Of a stretch of 64,000 nucleotides of DNA, positions 11,082 through 23,340 are shown in pieces; positions within the stretch are counted from its first letter, which is position 1; each line of letters starts with the position of its first letter. The DNA is taken from the NCBI GenBank assembly GCA_029448655.1, contig JACCLO010000010.1:1488001-1552000 (forward strand), in the 5' to 3' direction. Source of the DNA: Wolfiporia cocos (taxonomy: Eukaryota; Basidiomycota; Agaricomycetes; Polyporales; Phaeolaceae). The notes under the pieces are model-generated. The model was not told where the DNA came from, ran no database searches, and saw nothing but the letters and a program-made list of their open reading frames with translations. Position numbers and translations under genes: made by a program.

Positions 11082-14000
11082 TCAGTATCGGTAAGATGCT
11101 GTCGAATAGGAAGAGACGTACTGTCGCACAGTGTCGTATACAAACTTGTAACTTCTTAGGTTACCCTTAAGCCTCCTGATGTCGAGACTGTAGGTGTCGT
11201 CCAAACGATCTATGCGCGTAAGCTCGACGTAGAAACGGATTTCGTCTCCGTGGTCCTGAGAAGCATCGCCATATACAGATTCAATAGCTATTGGCGCATC
11301 GCTTGGTCCACCAGGGACTGCCGCAGCTAGTACAGCATCCGGCGAGGTTTCACCATCCGCCGATTGTGATGCGCCATTTTGATTCTGCGAAGACGTCGAG
11401 ACTTGCGAGGACTGACGGCGCATGAGGAGCCCGCGAAGCATGCCGCCGGTAGATCCGAAAGATGTGTGAGACTGCGGAGGCTGAGGCAGTCCACGCTTGT
11501 CCACCTGGCATGATCATCAGTATCAGACGAGAATACATGGAGATGATCAAAGAGTTTACTAACCCCATTGGAAGCAGCAGTGCCAACCATCGTGAAGGCG
11601 GTAAGACCGCCGTTGCTTCCCTCCCGCAGACCGAGACCGACGCCGTTGACCATCTTTCTCTTCTTTGGTCTGACACAACGATACTTGTAATCGCTCTCTA
11701 TGTAAATCTCCATGCCCATGTCCTCTAGCACCCTCTTGACATGCTTCATGACCTCGGGCGGCGGTCTAGTAGTCACAGTGGTTTGGTCCACCGCACCGTG
11801 ATGCGTACGGATGTCGGCATACCCGCGCTGCTTTTTCGCGCCTTGACTCCCAATCTGGCGAACGCGGTTGACAATGCTCTCCCCAGTATGTGTGCCAGTT
11901 GACGGAGACCTCTGAGGGTGGGCGGACGCGTACTCTGTACTTGGAGTAGCGAGGTTAGCCGCCCCTGCTTGAGCGCGCTGGACGGTCTCAATCTCCAGGC
12001 CTCTATCAGCCTCATCGTCGGTGACTCTACCTTTGTTCTTCGACCAGAACCATTGCATGACCTTGCTGGCCTTGGCAGTGGATGCAGGCACAGCGAGGCG
12101 CTCTCCCTTAGACGGCACTGCACTGAACTCTGGCCGTGAGGTCTTCGACACAGGAGTTGCAGGCGTGACAATCTCTTTCGGCGCCGCCGGCATTGGTGTC
12201 TTCGGTGGCACGATGGGCGGCGCGGTCTCTGCAGCCTTCTCCACCGCAGGCGCCTTCTCCTTGACAGGCGTCTCGAGAGCACCCCGACCTTTGGCCGTGC
12301 GCTGCTTGATGGAGCGGCTGAAAGGCTCAACCATGACCGTTAGGGTGGCCCTTCTCGACTTCTTGTTGGGTGTCTCTGGGCTCAGCAGAGCGACATTAGA
12401 AGCAGAGTCGGAGGGGGCCGGAGGTGACACGGGGGTTTGCAGCGTCGACGGACGCCGTTGCGTCTCAGACTTGCCAGTCGCCATAACGGCATCTGTGGAG
12501 GGAGTGCGGGAGGGAGCGCTCTTGCTCTGAGAAGGCGCACGCGCGAGTGTACCGTTCGTCTGCTCCGCACCGGCCCCGAAGAGCTTCGAAATGCCGATCT
12601 TGTCGATCGAAAGGCCCTTGCGGTGACGGCTCTGCTTCGAGGATGTGGTATCTGTCTTGTCGAAGGTCGACTGCAGCTTCTCCTCCTTGGACACGATGGG
12701 AGAGACTGGTGGGCCCGTGACCTCGATGGCGACAGGCAGCGACGACGGCGTAGCGGACGGGGGCGCGATTGAGCGCTTCGATGTGACCGTGCCAGAACGC
12801 TGCCGCTGCGTAGAGGTTGGAGCCGACGGTACAGGCACGGCCTTCTCAGCGCTTTTGGTCGCATCCACCGAAGGTCTTCTCGCGGGTCGCTCTCGTTCCC
12901 TAATCGGACTCGCCGGGCCAATAGGCGAGATGTCTGCGGGGCGGTTCGCTCCTTTCTGAGGCGATTCCTTTGCTTCGGATTCGCCGTATTCGACCTGGAT
13001 CGTGTGCCTAAAGCCGCCCTTCGGCCGCTTATTGTCTGGCGACGACTTGACAGGCGCAACAGTGTGTGTATGAGCACTCGCTTTCTTGTCGGCAATCTCG
13101 TCCCGCTTGTGGCTACCAGGCTCGCCACCCTGTGTCGCATTGTCGACGGGCGAAGGAATGGCCGGGGCGACGGTGTCTTGCAATGGTGACTGCGCGAACG
13201 GATCATCATCGACCATCGGCGATGACGTAGGCAGTACAATTGTCGAGTTGAATCCGCGGCGTGACGAGCTAGGCGCTGGAGATGTGGAATACACGGATTG
13301 TTCTGCGGATGTCTCGTATAGGTATTCCGGCTGCGCCTGCTGATAGGGATCCTTGTGACCCCTGGAACGCGACATCGTCGAGGGTGCAGAGGGGGTCCCC
13401 GCATACGTCTCTGTGCGGGCGCTATGGCTGCGCGAAACTTTGCTCGACGAGTCCTGGGAGGACTGCTTCATCTGCCGCTGGTATGCAAGGCGCTTCTGGT
13501 GATGTTGTTCCACCGCAGCGCGCTCGAAGTCTTCTATGTTTCTGGTGAATAAATGCGCATATGGCTGCAGCCACTTGTGTCTCATGATTGTCGGCAGATC
13601 GGCGCGATGAGCGGGATCTGGTACGAGCATGATAGACAGCAAGTCGCGAGCCTCGGCGGAGATGTAGTCTGGGAAAGAGAGGGGAGTGGTCACGATGTAC
13701 TTATACAGCAGGTTGATATTGTCCCCGTCCGGGTTCGCCGGGTCGTCGTCAAAGGGGAGGTAGCCCGCAAGCATAGCGTACAGAATGACGCCGCACGACC
13801 AGATGTCAACCGCCGAGCCGACATAAAGCCCGTCGGAGATGACGAGCTCCGGAGCGGCGTAGCACGGCGAGCCGCAGCTGGTCTGCATGAGATCGTCAGC
13901 GCGGTGTTCGAAGCGGTTTGCGAAGCCAAAATCGGTGATGATCACGTTGCGGTGGCGGTCGAGGAGCAGATTCTCGAGCTTGAGGTCGCGGTGCACGATC

Positions 14001-14680
14001 TTCTTCTGGTGAATATACCACACACCCGAAATGAGCTGCGAGAACAGCTTGCATGCGTCCTTCTCGCGGAGGTAGCGGTGCGCGAGGATGTGGTCGAAAA
14101 GCTCACCGCCCGACGCATACTCGAGGATGATCCCGATGTACTTATCCGTCTCGATAACGTCGTACAGCCGGACGATGTTCGGGTGCTTGAGCGACTGCAG
14201 AGGCGCGCGGGAAGGGTGAATAAGCCGCGCTCGAGAGGGGAGGGAAGATTGGACACAAACCTTCAAGACCTGAATCTCACGCTCAATCTTCGACATGCGC
14301 ACTGAGGAGTCGATGTTGCCGCGACGGATGAGCTTAACGGCAACTTCTTCTCCGTATTCCATGTGGAGGCCAAGCTTGACCTTGCCGAACTCACCCTCGC
14401 CGAGGGTCTGGAGAAGCAGATAAGGACCGAACTTTGGAATCATCCGTCTCGGATGTGCGGCCGCATATTCGAGCGCGGCAGGGTGGGAATAGATGTCGCG
14501 ATATACCGGCTGTTCATCCTGCTGGGGCTGGCTGGTGACGACGGTGTGCGAGGCGCGTTTCCTGGAGGAGGGCGGCGAAGTAGCAGCAGAAGAAGCGGGT
14601 TGAACCGACACCGGCCTCGCCACTGCTTGGCGCGATGGCCCTGGCTGAGGGACTTGAAGGCTGCCAGACACGGTGTCCAT
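11082..14680 (-). CDS. Kin4-type CAMKL Ser/Thr protein kinase with KA1 domain
   Basis: Ser/Thr kinase of 1157 residues, most like fungal Kin4 kinases (spindle-position/stress-type CAMKL family; the role here is inferred). Exons 14680-14261, 14194-11564, 11504-11082. The kinase domain begins FGPYLLLQTLGEGEFGKV (Gly loop), then VAVKLIRR (Lys), HRDLKLEN (catalytic loop), DFGFAN, and SPCYAAPE. A family-typical insert NINLLYKYI precedes the end of the domain. The middle 600 residues are Ser/Pro/Thr-rich, probably disordered. The C-terminus has PPEVMKHVKRVLEDMGMEIY and, after the last intron, EIRFYVELTRIDRL, which together make a KA1 membrane/lipid-binding domain. The 66-base first intron (14195-14260) has no stop and keeps frame, so it can be mistaken for coding. 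An upstream ATG at 14728 lies inside a 5'-UTR intron (14715-14781), so I start at 14680. Confidence 0.88.
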
Positions 14681-15505
14681 GTCTGAAGATACAGAGCTAT
14701 GCTCAGTTTTGTGACTGAAAAGCAGCAAGCAGCGCAGTCGTCACGGTGCCACTTCTACTGAGATGACCATCGCATACTCACGAAAATGCTGCTCGCCGCC
14801 GAGCAGAGCGACGAGAGAGAAAAGAGTGACGGTATAAAGCAAGTTGTGATGAGAGTTACAGTAGGAAACGGGAGGAGAGATTCCCAAATACGGTAAGGAA
14901 CTTGTCTGACTAATTTAAGCGCTTAATTACAACCTAAAACACAAGAGTTTTGTGTGAGTTTGCACAGCCCACTACTATATGAACTTAGGAAGCTGCGCAG
15001 TGGCATGCTTAGAGAGTTTCACGTCAGCTATATTTTCCCTCGCATCATGCAACACACTCCGCAGTGCAAGCATGTAGCGACGCCACAGACATATTCGGAT
15101 TAGACGCCCGATGTACTTACCAAATTGAAAGAAATCGCGCATCTTGTATGGCCTGCTGACCGGAGAGGAGTCCTCGGAGAACTGAGAATTACATCGTGCG
15201 CCGGTATTTCGTGTCCCACAGATGGACGCGGCGCTGGAGGGAAGGTCCCGGGATAGGAATATGGCGACGCATAACAGCGATACTCTTACATAACTGAAAC
15301 GTGCAGTATCTAACGGGGTCCTAGAGGTCCATGCGAATACTATGAGCTCAAACGGGCGCGGGCGACAAAAAAACAACAGGTCAGCGCTTCAGCCTCCAAG
15401 CTCCATTACTACGAAACTCGCATGACACGGCGCCTATGTCGGAGACTATGGGTGCATCACCGCACTAGTGTTCTAGTTCTATTTTGTGTTTAGCTAATAG
15501 CGGCA
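14681..15505. other. Kinase 5' region and spacer
   Basis: Contains a 67-base 5'-UTR intron of the kinase (minus strand, donor GTGAGT at 14781, acceptor TTTTCAG at 14715). The rest, to the 3' end of adenylosuccinate lyase, holds no gene I can support. Confidence 0.5.
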
Positions 15506-17494
15506 TCATACATTCAATTCCGCCTTTTCGCCTGTCTGAATGCTAGCCCGCAACTCTTCGTCATCTAGCGCAGGTCGCACCCATTCTCTCAGGAACACAT
15601 CAACCTGCTCCGGGGCACGCCCTATGAAGCTTCGCGGGTCGAGCAGCTCGTCAAGCTGGCCCTTGATGGGGTCAAAGTAACGATCCGCCTTGACGCGTTC
15701 GATCAAGTCGTTCTCCAGCCCAAGCGCCTTGACTTGATGTCCCGCCTCATGCGAGAGAACCTACACAGATCGTGAAAGCTGGGCAAAGAGCGGGAACGCA
15801 GGGGCACTCACCCGAATCTTCTCGTGCGCCTCCTGCCGGTCTCCGCCTTGCTTTACCACTGCCATGATGATATTTTCCGTCGCCATGAATGGCAGCTCCT
15901 GTGCAATGCGCCGTGCGATGACCTTCGGGTAAACGACGAGGCCCTCAGACACATTTTGTAGGGTTGTCAGGACGATGTCTGCTGTGAGGAATGCCTCAGG
16001 CAGGGTGATGCGTCGGTTAGCGCTGTAGACAGCTCAGGATTAGAACTACAACAGATAAATGACTGTAGCGGCTGTGGCGTACCTATCGTCAAGCGTACGC
16101 TCGAACCACTGAACGCTGGACGTCATCAGCGCGTTTTGGTGGAGGACCATCAGATGACGCGATAAGCTGCAGATGCGCTCTGAACGCATTGGGTTGCGCT
16201 TGTATGCCATTGCAGATGAGCCAATTTGCGTCGACTCAAAAGGTTCCTCGACTTCCTGTGTGGGGCGTAGTATTGTTACAGAATATCTAGCAGCCGGAAT
16301 CAGGTCATACCTTCAGATTGGCGAGTAGTCGCAAATCGGTTGCCAGCTTGTGAGCGGTAGCACCGAAGCTAGCCAGAGGCGCAAGAGCGTCTACATCAAT
16401 CTTGCGGGAATACGTCTGGGACGTAACTGGGTAGACGTAAGTGAAGCCTGAGAGTTTCGTGACAAGGCGATCCAGCTCCTCGACCTGTCCCCATATTGAG
16501 GCATGTATGAAGGTAAATCACTGCCATCGAATCGCACCTTGTCATGGTCCCCATCAAAAAGCGTCAGGAAACTAGCTTGAGTACCAGTAGTGCCCTTAAC
16601 TCCTCGGAAGCCGATATCGTCGCGGGCATGCTTGATGTTGCGCAAGTCCCACAAGAGCTCCTGAGGGCGGTATTCGCACAGTGAGCGGTGCAAACCTTCA
16701 ATATCGAAGGCCGCACCTGCAGCCACAGAGTGGCTCGTTTGCCGACAGTCGTCAGCTGTGCAGGTTGGAAGTGCGTGAACCCCAGAGTAGGCAAATCGCG
16801 GTATTGCTGTGCGAACGCGGCAAAACGGTCAATTACAACCGCTAATTTTTTCAAAAGCAGCGTGAGCGCCTCGCGGATGAAGATTAGGTCGGCATTGCTA
16901 GTACTATGTCAACTAGAGTAGGCCAGCAGAGGAAACTTGTACGCACTCTGTCACATAGCATGAAGTTGCTCCCAAGCTAGCGAGAGGACAAATTAGATAC
17001 AATATTCATGCGAAAATAGTCGGCAATACTCACTGTATGATGCCGGCAGCAGCCGGAGCAACCTGGCCGAAGGTATGGACGTGCGCCATTACATCATGTC
17101 TACGTTTCTTCTCTTCTTGTGCTGCGATCTCAAATTGAGCGGGGTCTAAGTGCTGCACAGATGTTACATGATCGAGTCGCGGTCGATGGGTTGAACACGT
17201 ACTAGATTGGCACTCATCTGCTCAATAGCCTCATCCGTGATTGGAAGGCCAAGTTGCTTCTCTGCAATAGCCAGGTTCAACCACAGCTTGCGCCATGTAT
17301 GGAAGCGGTTCTAGGAACATCAGTCATGGAACGTCCCTTCCTGGTGGCAATAAATACCAGCTCACTGCTGGAGAGAACAAGTGGGCCATCTCCTTGCTGG
17401 CATATCGACTAGTTCTCCAATTAGACCAAATTCGCGCCGCCGGAAGCCTGTTTACCTTGAAAGAGGGGTTTGGTACACATCAAAATTCTCCATT
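15506..17494 (-). CDS. ADE13: Adenylosuccinate lyase
   Basis: Fumarase/aspartase-superfamily lyase that splits SAICAR and adenylosuccinate in purine synthesis; cytosolic tetramer in known homologues. Reading from the minus strand: [61 protein letters not shown] (His region); [44 protein letters not shown]; then the superfamily signature [11 protein letters not shown]; and a C-terminus ending AELNV. At least nine short introns. Odd: exon 1 (17494-17456) is 39 bases, but the acceptor at 17408 needs a two-base remainder. A run of four A (17460-17463 plus strand) with one base too many would explain it, by sequencing error or a real frameshift. All later exons are intact, which argues for a functional gene. 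The 240 bases upstream, to the MITE at 17736, are the promoter region. Confidence 0.93.
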
Positions 17495-17735
17495 TGGAAC
17501 CGACTGTACGGGGTTGAGATTCACACTAGCGAGTGGCTTCGGCTTCGCTGTCCGTATGCCACATTATACTGTGATGCATAAGAAGTTGGACAGCAAAATG
17601 CTCACTAAATCCTGATGTGCTGCTTTTAGTTTCAGGAAGCGAATGTATAAACGCGCGTCGTTCAGCTCGATCCGATAAAGCATATGGGTCACGTGACTCG
17701 GATGTCACCCTGGTTGGCAAGCAGCCAACTACTTA

Positions 17736-18106
17736 CAGTCGTTTGCATAATTGTTGTTACTCCTCTGATGCGACAATTTTGAGCAGTATTTGTTCCGGAC
17801 AAACTTCACACGCCGTTTGAGTGTAACGGTCCGTCCTCCGGATAAACTTCACACGCAACCTGAGTGTGCAGTAGACGCTCGTAGGTGCACCAGGTGCACA
17901 TTGTTCGCCACCTGCATAGATTTGTTTGCAGAAACTGAATGGTACGCACTTTATGAGCACCATTGTCAACTCTTAGCACACTTGCATAGCTATGTCTCCA
18001 GTAAACTCAATATGCATGACATACGATGGCGTGAGAAGTTTGTCCGGAACAAATACTGCTCACAATTGTTGCATCAGATGAGTGACAACAATTATGCAAA
18101 GGGCTG
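17736..18106. mobile_element. Tc1/mariner-type MITE (371 bp)
   Basis: Non-coding element with long imperfect terminal inverted repeats of about 85 bases. The left end reads CAGTCGTTTGCATAATTG and the right end is the reverse complement of CAGCCCTTTGCATAATTG. Further in, both arms share GTATTTGTTCCGGACAAACT. The element is flanked by TA on both sides (17734-17735 and 18107-18108), the target of Tc1/mariner elements, whose ends also often begin CAGT. No transposase; it must be mobilised in trans. It sits upstream of adenylosuccinate lyase. Confidence 0.75.
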
Positions 18107-18108
18107 TA

Positions 18109-18779
18109 CGCACAAGCTGCTCCGTTCGTCATCTACAACATGTAGTACTATCACTGGCCCACATATGCAACTTTTCGCATGTCCCGCCGAGTTTTGCCTC
18201 TATCTTCATGAACCTCCGAAAGTGCATGCTGCATGATACCGAAGCCCGTAAAGCATCGCAACAGCAATGCAACTTTTCTCCGAGCATCAGTCACGCCATC
18301 AGTCACGATCGCCAAATTGCCGAACGCGCGGCATCAGACGGCATGACGCCATCGGTGCATTGCAACCACTAAGCCAGCAGGCATCAGAGGCTGAGTTCAG
18401 ATTTGCCGACTGAGGATGTGGCTGATGTCACACTTTGACTGCAATCTGCCTCTCTATATTGACACAATGTACATTTCCCCTCGGAAAATTACACGTGAAG
18501 CCTCAAGTATTTTGAGAAGACGTGTTGTTAGATTTCGTCAAGGTGAAGGCTGAGCCGAAGTCCATCAATAACTCTGATTGACATTGTTCATTTTTTCCTC
18601 TTCATCTACTAGAGTTTTTAATAATCTGATTTGACAAGATCATGCAGATTGTAATATAGTCATAGTGTACAAATATTCATAATTTTTGAATTCGAAGGAG
18701 GGGGACTAGAGGCGAAAATACATTGCTGTTGCGATTGCATATGTGGGCCAGTGATAGTATCTCCGAAAATGTAGGGAGA
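18109..18779. other. Intergenic, no gene seen
   Basis: Short frames only. The last part may be decayed sequence of the duplicated membrane-protein locus, but similarity is clear only from about 18780. Confidence 0.4.
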
Positions 18780-18945
18780 TTGTGCGGCGCAAAATGAAGA
18801 CCCTTATGGCTGTAGTCTTCCTCATTAGGTTCATCTACTCGGCGCTGTTGGTCACTATGTTCCTCTTGTATCATGATCACCTCAGACGTTCTTGCAGTGG
18901 CCGGCTTTCTCACTTGCATGTCCCTTTGTTCTTTTCGCAGAGATT
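18780..18945 (+). pseudogene. Fragment of the membrane-protein gene family
   Basis: Over about 165 bases this matches the penultimate coding exon of the intact gene at 25338 (its positions 27083-27245), including the shared string ATGAAGACCCTTATGGCTGT. The reading frame is broken after about 35 codons and the flanking exons are missing. It is the most decayed of the four copies in the window. Confidence 0.65.
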
Positions 18946-20091
18946 GGTTCCGTCTCATCTACCACCTCATGGTCAAAGCCTTGCACGTTTACGTGACGTG
19001 AGTTGGCTCGCACTCTCTGCTTTCAAATGAGAGTCAACTTTGATCTACTACCGACGCATTCTGCATGGGCTAATCTCGGTCCGTACGAGGCGGTCCTCAC
19101 AGAAGCTTATAAGTTGGTCCGCGCTCGACTTGTTTACATAACAGCGCCACTGAGCAGCTGAGCTCGAGACGTTTACGCACGAACATTTGTCACTCACCCG
19201 TGCCGGTCGCGCAGAAGTATCATTAGAAAGTTGCCTAACGTTGGTATATCTTCTGTCATGATCTGATGGCTTGCTGAGGCCATACATGATATGTAATAGC
19301 GGATTAATAGGCCTTTCAGAGCGTTCGATGACTCATTCGACATATGTATGAATTTGAGACCGTTACATATCATTCCCTCATGACAGCTCGCTCCGTTCGC
19401 TCTCGGGGCGACACCCGTCGCCACGAATCTCCGCACTGGGTTCTGAACGCCCGACCCTACGCAACCGTCAACCATTCTCAAGTCATCTGCCTGTTATACT
19501 CCTGACGGCTTTCGCGGTTATTCATTTTCGACTGTTAAGCTGAAAGTTAATGCTGTACGTCTGGCATATGTCTATCCACATCTTAAGCTGAAGATGTACT
19601 ATTCGGAAGGCAATAATAATCTCGTGGTTATGGACGCCCATGATCGCGGATCGTGATACCAATAGCCTGTAGAGAGCTGGCGAAGGACATGAATTCATGA
19701 GCGTACTGGGCATCTCGGATCAACTGCGGCTTCAATACGTCCTGGATGGTAGCGTTGACAACCTCTCTCGACCAGGCAACGAAGAAGCTTGCCTTGGCAG
19801 TGTTGTCTTCGCTCATGCGTTCAGAGATACCGTTTAGGATCGAACTTTCGTTGGCAAAGCTCTCCGCAGGTTACCACTGCAATTTTCATTTCACATAAGG
19901 AACGATTCACACCACGTCACTGCTTTCGATAATGAACTGAGATAGAGCCTGGGTCTATCTACAGGATTGCTAGGTGCAGTACAGGTATGATGAATGTTCC
20001 GATCATCTCCTTTCCTCAGCTCCTACAAATAGCCAAGTACCTTGCCAATGCATTAGCATTCACGGGCTGGTTTCTCCCCACTTTACTCCCA
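18946..20091. other. Mostly empty; one unidentified minus-strand coding-like fragment
   Basis: A minus-strand frame at about 19870-19628 (beginning near FANESSILNGISERMSEDN and continuing KASFFVAWSREVVNATIQDV) looks protein-like but belongs to no family I recognise, and no partner exons can be found. The rest of this 1.1-kb stretch shows nothing. From about 20030 it resembles the 5' flank of the membrane-protein copy at 28552. Confidence 0.3.
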
Positions 20092-22294
20092 ATGTCAGGA
20101 TCCGTGAGCGGGGTTCTCACCAAATTCCAGACAGCAGTATGTTTCCTTTCAATAATTATGTCATAGAGTTTCAACGGGTATCCTCGCACAGTATGCACGA
20201 ATCACTATCTCACGCCTTGGCGTTTTATTTATCCTCTTGAGTTGCGTTCACTGTCTTGCTCAGGGAGCAATACAGGTGGCACTCCTTCGCTCCGATGCAG
20301 GACAGAAGGATATACTTTATCAAGTGATGCGGATAGCGAACGTATCTTCAGCAGAAATCCCATGGCTGTGACATTTTGGGCACGACGACTTCGAATTGGA
20401 TGTTTGCTCTCAGTTTCCTCTCCCAGGGATCAACACGACAGCCATGTGCAAGATGCTTCTACGGACGTCAGATAACCAGGGTACAACCTCGCCCCAGAAC
20501 GAGCTCAAGGCAGGTTGTGTGATTCAAGCTTTATCGGACTTGAGCTGACTTGCCCTTGGCCTCATCAGCTCAATGGCACGTTATTGTATTCTCCAGCTGT
20601 ATGTCCAAGATCGTCGCTGTGATGTATGCTGACATCACTATCAGAATGTAGCTCGACGTTCCTTGAATGTGGCATCAATCACACCGCTCTTGAACATGTC
20701 CGGTCATATCGATGGAGTGCAACTATCTTACGATCGTGGTGCGAAGAATGTGGTCCTCAATGAGACATGTGCTCGATCGTTGGCACTCGGCCATGGCATG
20801 TTAGTACATTCTGCTGCAATAACAGTGCTATGTGCTGATCATCCCAAAGTATAGCATCAATCTACTACGAGGACGCTGTTCTGCTGGCTACTCAGTTCTG
20901 GCTGATGATCATTTCGATTGTGGCTGTGAGCAATCATCATCTATCTGCATCTCAAGTCGTTCACAGTGTTGTTAGGTCGTTTACCGCTCAGTCCCGCAAA
21001 TGTACGTTATGTAGAAGTGGAGATACTTGGGATGCAATGCTAATACGAAATATCACAGACTGGCATCCGTTTCTGCTCGGATTTTGGCCACTGGGTGGGC
21101 GATATACGCCTTGTGGCGAATTACGGCCTTTGCCCCGACTTTTCAACTCCTGTATGCTTTTCGGGGTACACCATGCCAGTTTGACTTCTTCTCGGATTAT
21201 TGGACAAGGAGGATAGTGCTAGCGGTTGGTGGCACTCTCGTGCAATATCACCGACCGTCGTCCATTTCCACTCAATGTGGTCTTAGATTCCTAGTCTGAT
21301 ACTCAATATTACTGCTCTTGGATTCGAGGGGCTACTTGGCAGACGCCTCATCAAGGTGGGTGTTGTTGGCATCGTGATGATCATTATCACTGACCCTCGC
21401 GCATATTAGACCTTCACTCTCTACATGTTTCAGCGGGCTGTGCCCCCCGTGCCGGTCTTACGAGTCTATCGGGTAACTCTATGCTGACGTGAAGCCTTAC
21501 TACGTGATTAATGTCATTCCTGCAGTATTTCTTGGTAGTATTTGTGCTTCTACAGTTTGATGTATTCTTTCTGGCATCGGGGGTCGGTCTCTGGGCTGTA
21601 TTCCTATTGCGTGGGATTCACAAATCCACAATTTACGACACGTTATCTGAGGCACTCTCTTTCACTACCATCATCGTGAGTTGCAACCCATTTCGCTGAC
21701 CAAAAATGCATCTGGCTGATAGTCATTCCTTGGTATAGACACTGTTTCCCTGGCTTGCAATGGTACGACTGCGGTGATTGTCACTAATCACGTCTTATCA
21801 GCTGATATATTATAAGGGATGGCACGCAGTGCGCCGTGAGATGAGAAAGACATTTGCGGCCTGGCTCATCATGGGATTCGTTTATCTGATGTCCTGGACT
21901 CTCATGTTCAGCTCATCATCTTTCCGCTGGACATTCCTGTATTGGGAATTCTTCGCATGTTTGACTTGTACGACCTACGTTGCTCTTATTGCCACAGGCA
22001 TCGCCGGCATCATTTGTCGCGTCAACTTCGACAAGGGGCTTGCTCACTACTGTGTGTTTTATTCATTTCTGGACTAATAGCGTGATCGCGTAATTTGACA
22101 CGTTCTGAAATACAGTGCACGTCGAGGAGGCTCTTACAAAGTCGGGGTTTGCTGTTGGTCTCTTTTCGGATGAGACAGAGCAGCCTCGACCACCCAAAAC
22201 ATCCGCAGCCACTGGAATCACAGCCGAGAAGCATTACGGCAAAAGTGGCCAATCAGACGTAGGAACAGGCATTCAAGGGAGTAGTGCGATGTAG
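20092..22294 (+). pseudogene. Membrane-protein paralogue 1, broken by a stop codon
   Basis: Same exon order as the intact gene at 25338. It begins MSGSVSGVLTKFQTA, then an intron, then YARITISRLGVLFILL. In the second exon the codon that is AGA (Arg) in the copy at 28552 is TGA here (20369-20371), giving IPWL-stop-HFGHDDFELDVC. Treating the TGA region as an intron does not restore the frame. All later exons are still recognisable: ILATGWAIYALWRITAF, IPSLILNITALGFEG, YFLVVFVLLQFDVFFL, GWHAVRREMRKTFAAWLIMG, and a C-terminal tail ending GSSAM. So it is either a young pseudogene or a copy read with a stop. Its 3' neighbour is a decayed amine oxidase, mirroring the pair at 28.5-33 kb. Confidence 0.75.
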
Positions 22295-22619
22295 TTGCTA
22301 GTCATCCCCTCTCCTGTCAAATTTGCATACTGCCGCCTATTACCAGTCAACGCATGACGCCGAGTTATCGCGTCAAGGGGTCGCATCGGCGGCTGTGATT
22401 GACCCTGCTGCCATCCTGTCCAGTCAGTCACATACGGACATCTGGTTAGATGCGCGAACAATTCCACAGATGTGTAGACATTTCTTGCATATCTGATTAT
22501 TATTTCGACATCAGCCTGCAGAGCAGGCGATACATATGTATGGACAATACCTTTATGCTATAGTGATCCGACCAGTTGTAGATACCCATTACCCAACGTC
22601 ACGAGGGCCACAGTTTGAT
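22295..22619. other. Duplicated spacer between membrane gene and amine oxidase
   Basis: No gene. The sequence is recognisably related to 30719-31026, the spacer at the same place in the other copy of the duplicated block (shared CATCCCCTCT, GCATGACGCCGAGT and neighbouring words). Confidence 0.6.
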
Positions 22620-23340
22620 TCAGTTCTCCTCCATGATCACGCGCAAGATGCCCTCTAGGCTACAGTATATCCCTTGAATGGCCAGGTGCTTGGGGACGTG
22701 GGCCACACTGGCGCATCCGCTTGCCCAGATACAATGAGCCAAGGTAGTGCTACTAGTAGCGCGAAAAATAGCACGCGGTGGGCTCGGGAATTGTCACGTT
22801 CGGAAACAATAGCTTCAGCGCTCTTCCTTCACCGCGCGGAGTACTCGACCTCTTTAGTGAAGAATATCGGCAGCTGGCTAGACCGTTGAAGATGGCAAGA
22901 GATCCATGTTTGTCAGAATGGATATCTGCTACGTAATGTCTGCGTTACGGCATACATACCGATCTTGAAACGCGCCAAGGTTGAAGCCTTGAGGTCGCGT
23001 TTGGATATAAAATACGAGTGGCATGAGGTTAGCCTACTTGCGTAACGGACCAGAAATTCTCTTCAAATTGCACAGCTATTTCGTGTACGTTGCCCAACAT
23101 ATACGAGCGAAGTTGAGCGATGCCACTGCATGCCACCTTCAAGAACTGGCCATAACAATGCCTTTTAGTACGCCGAGTGTGTAAAATACACAATCTGCAG
23201 TGAGGACCTCGCCACCTGCTTGTGCTACGTTAGCTCTGTTCGATGATTACGCAATTTTGGTACCACTTCCGTTGGGTCTGACGTGTTCGAGTTGGAGGAA
23301 TTCAATAGCCTCTACCTCTTAATGATAGCAAGACTGAACC
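22620..23340 (-). pseudogene. Decayed flavin amine oxidase copy
   Basis: Runs parallel to the 3' two thirds of the intact gene at 31027-32982. Shared stretches include GCCAAGGTAGTGC, GGCTCGGG.ATTGTCAC and GCGCCAAGGTTGAAG. About 235 bases that in the intact gene encode the C-terminal FAD/substrate region (FPRWHTNP to FAGEATS) are missing at about 22750. The N-terminal Rossmann exon is absent, and frames are interrupted throughout. Not functional. Confidence 0.75.

Noticed and set aside
14195..14260. Continuous reading of the kinase through this segment as coding
   Set aside because: It interrupts the kinase domain between VLK and SLKHPN, has a GT donor and CTGCAG acceptor, and has no counterpart in kinases. 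It is an intron that happens to lack stops.
11462..14686. Many long open frames on the plus strand and in other minus frames across the kinase gene
   Set aside because: They are antisense or alternative-frame readings of a GC-rich coding sequence. None has a domain, and all lie within the well-supported kinase exons.
20369..20415. An intron covering the TGA in membrane copy 1
   Set aside because: GTGACA...CTCAG would remove 46 bases and shift the frame, and the sequence is coding in the other copies.
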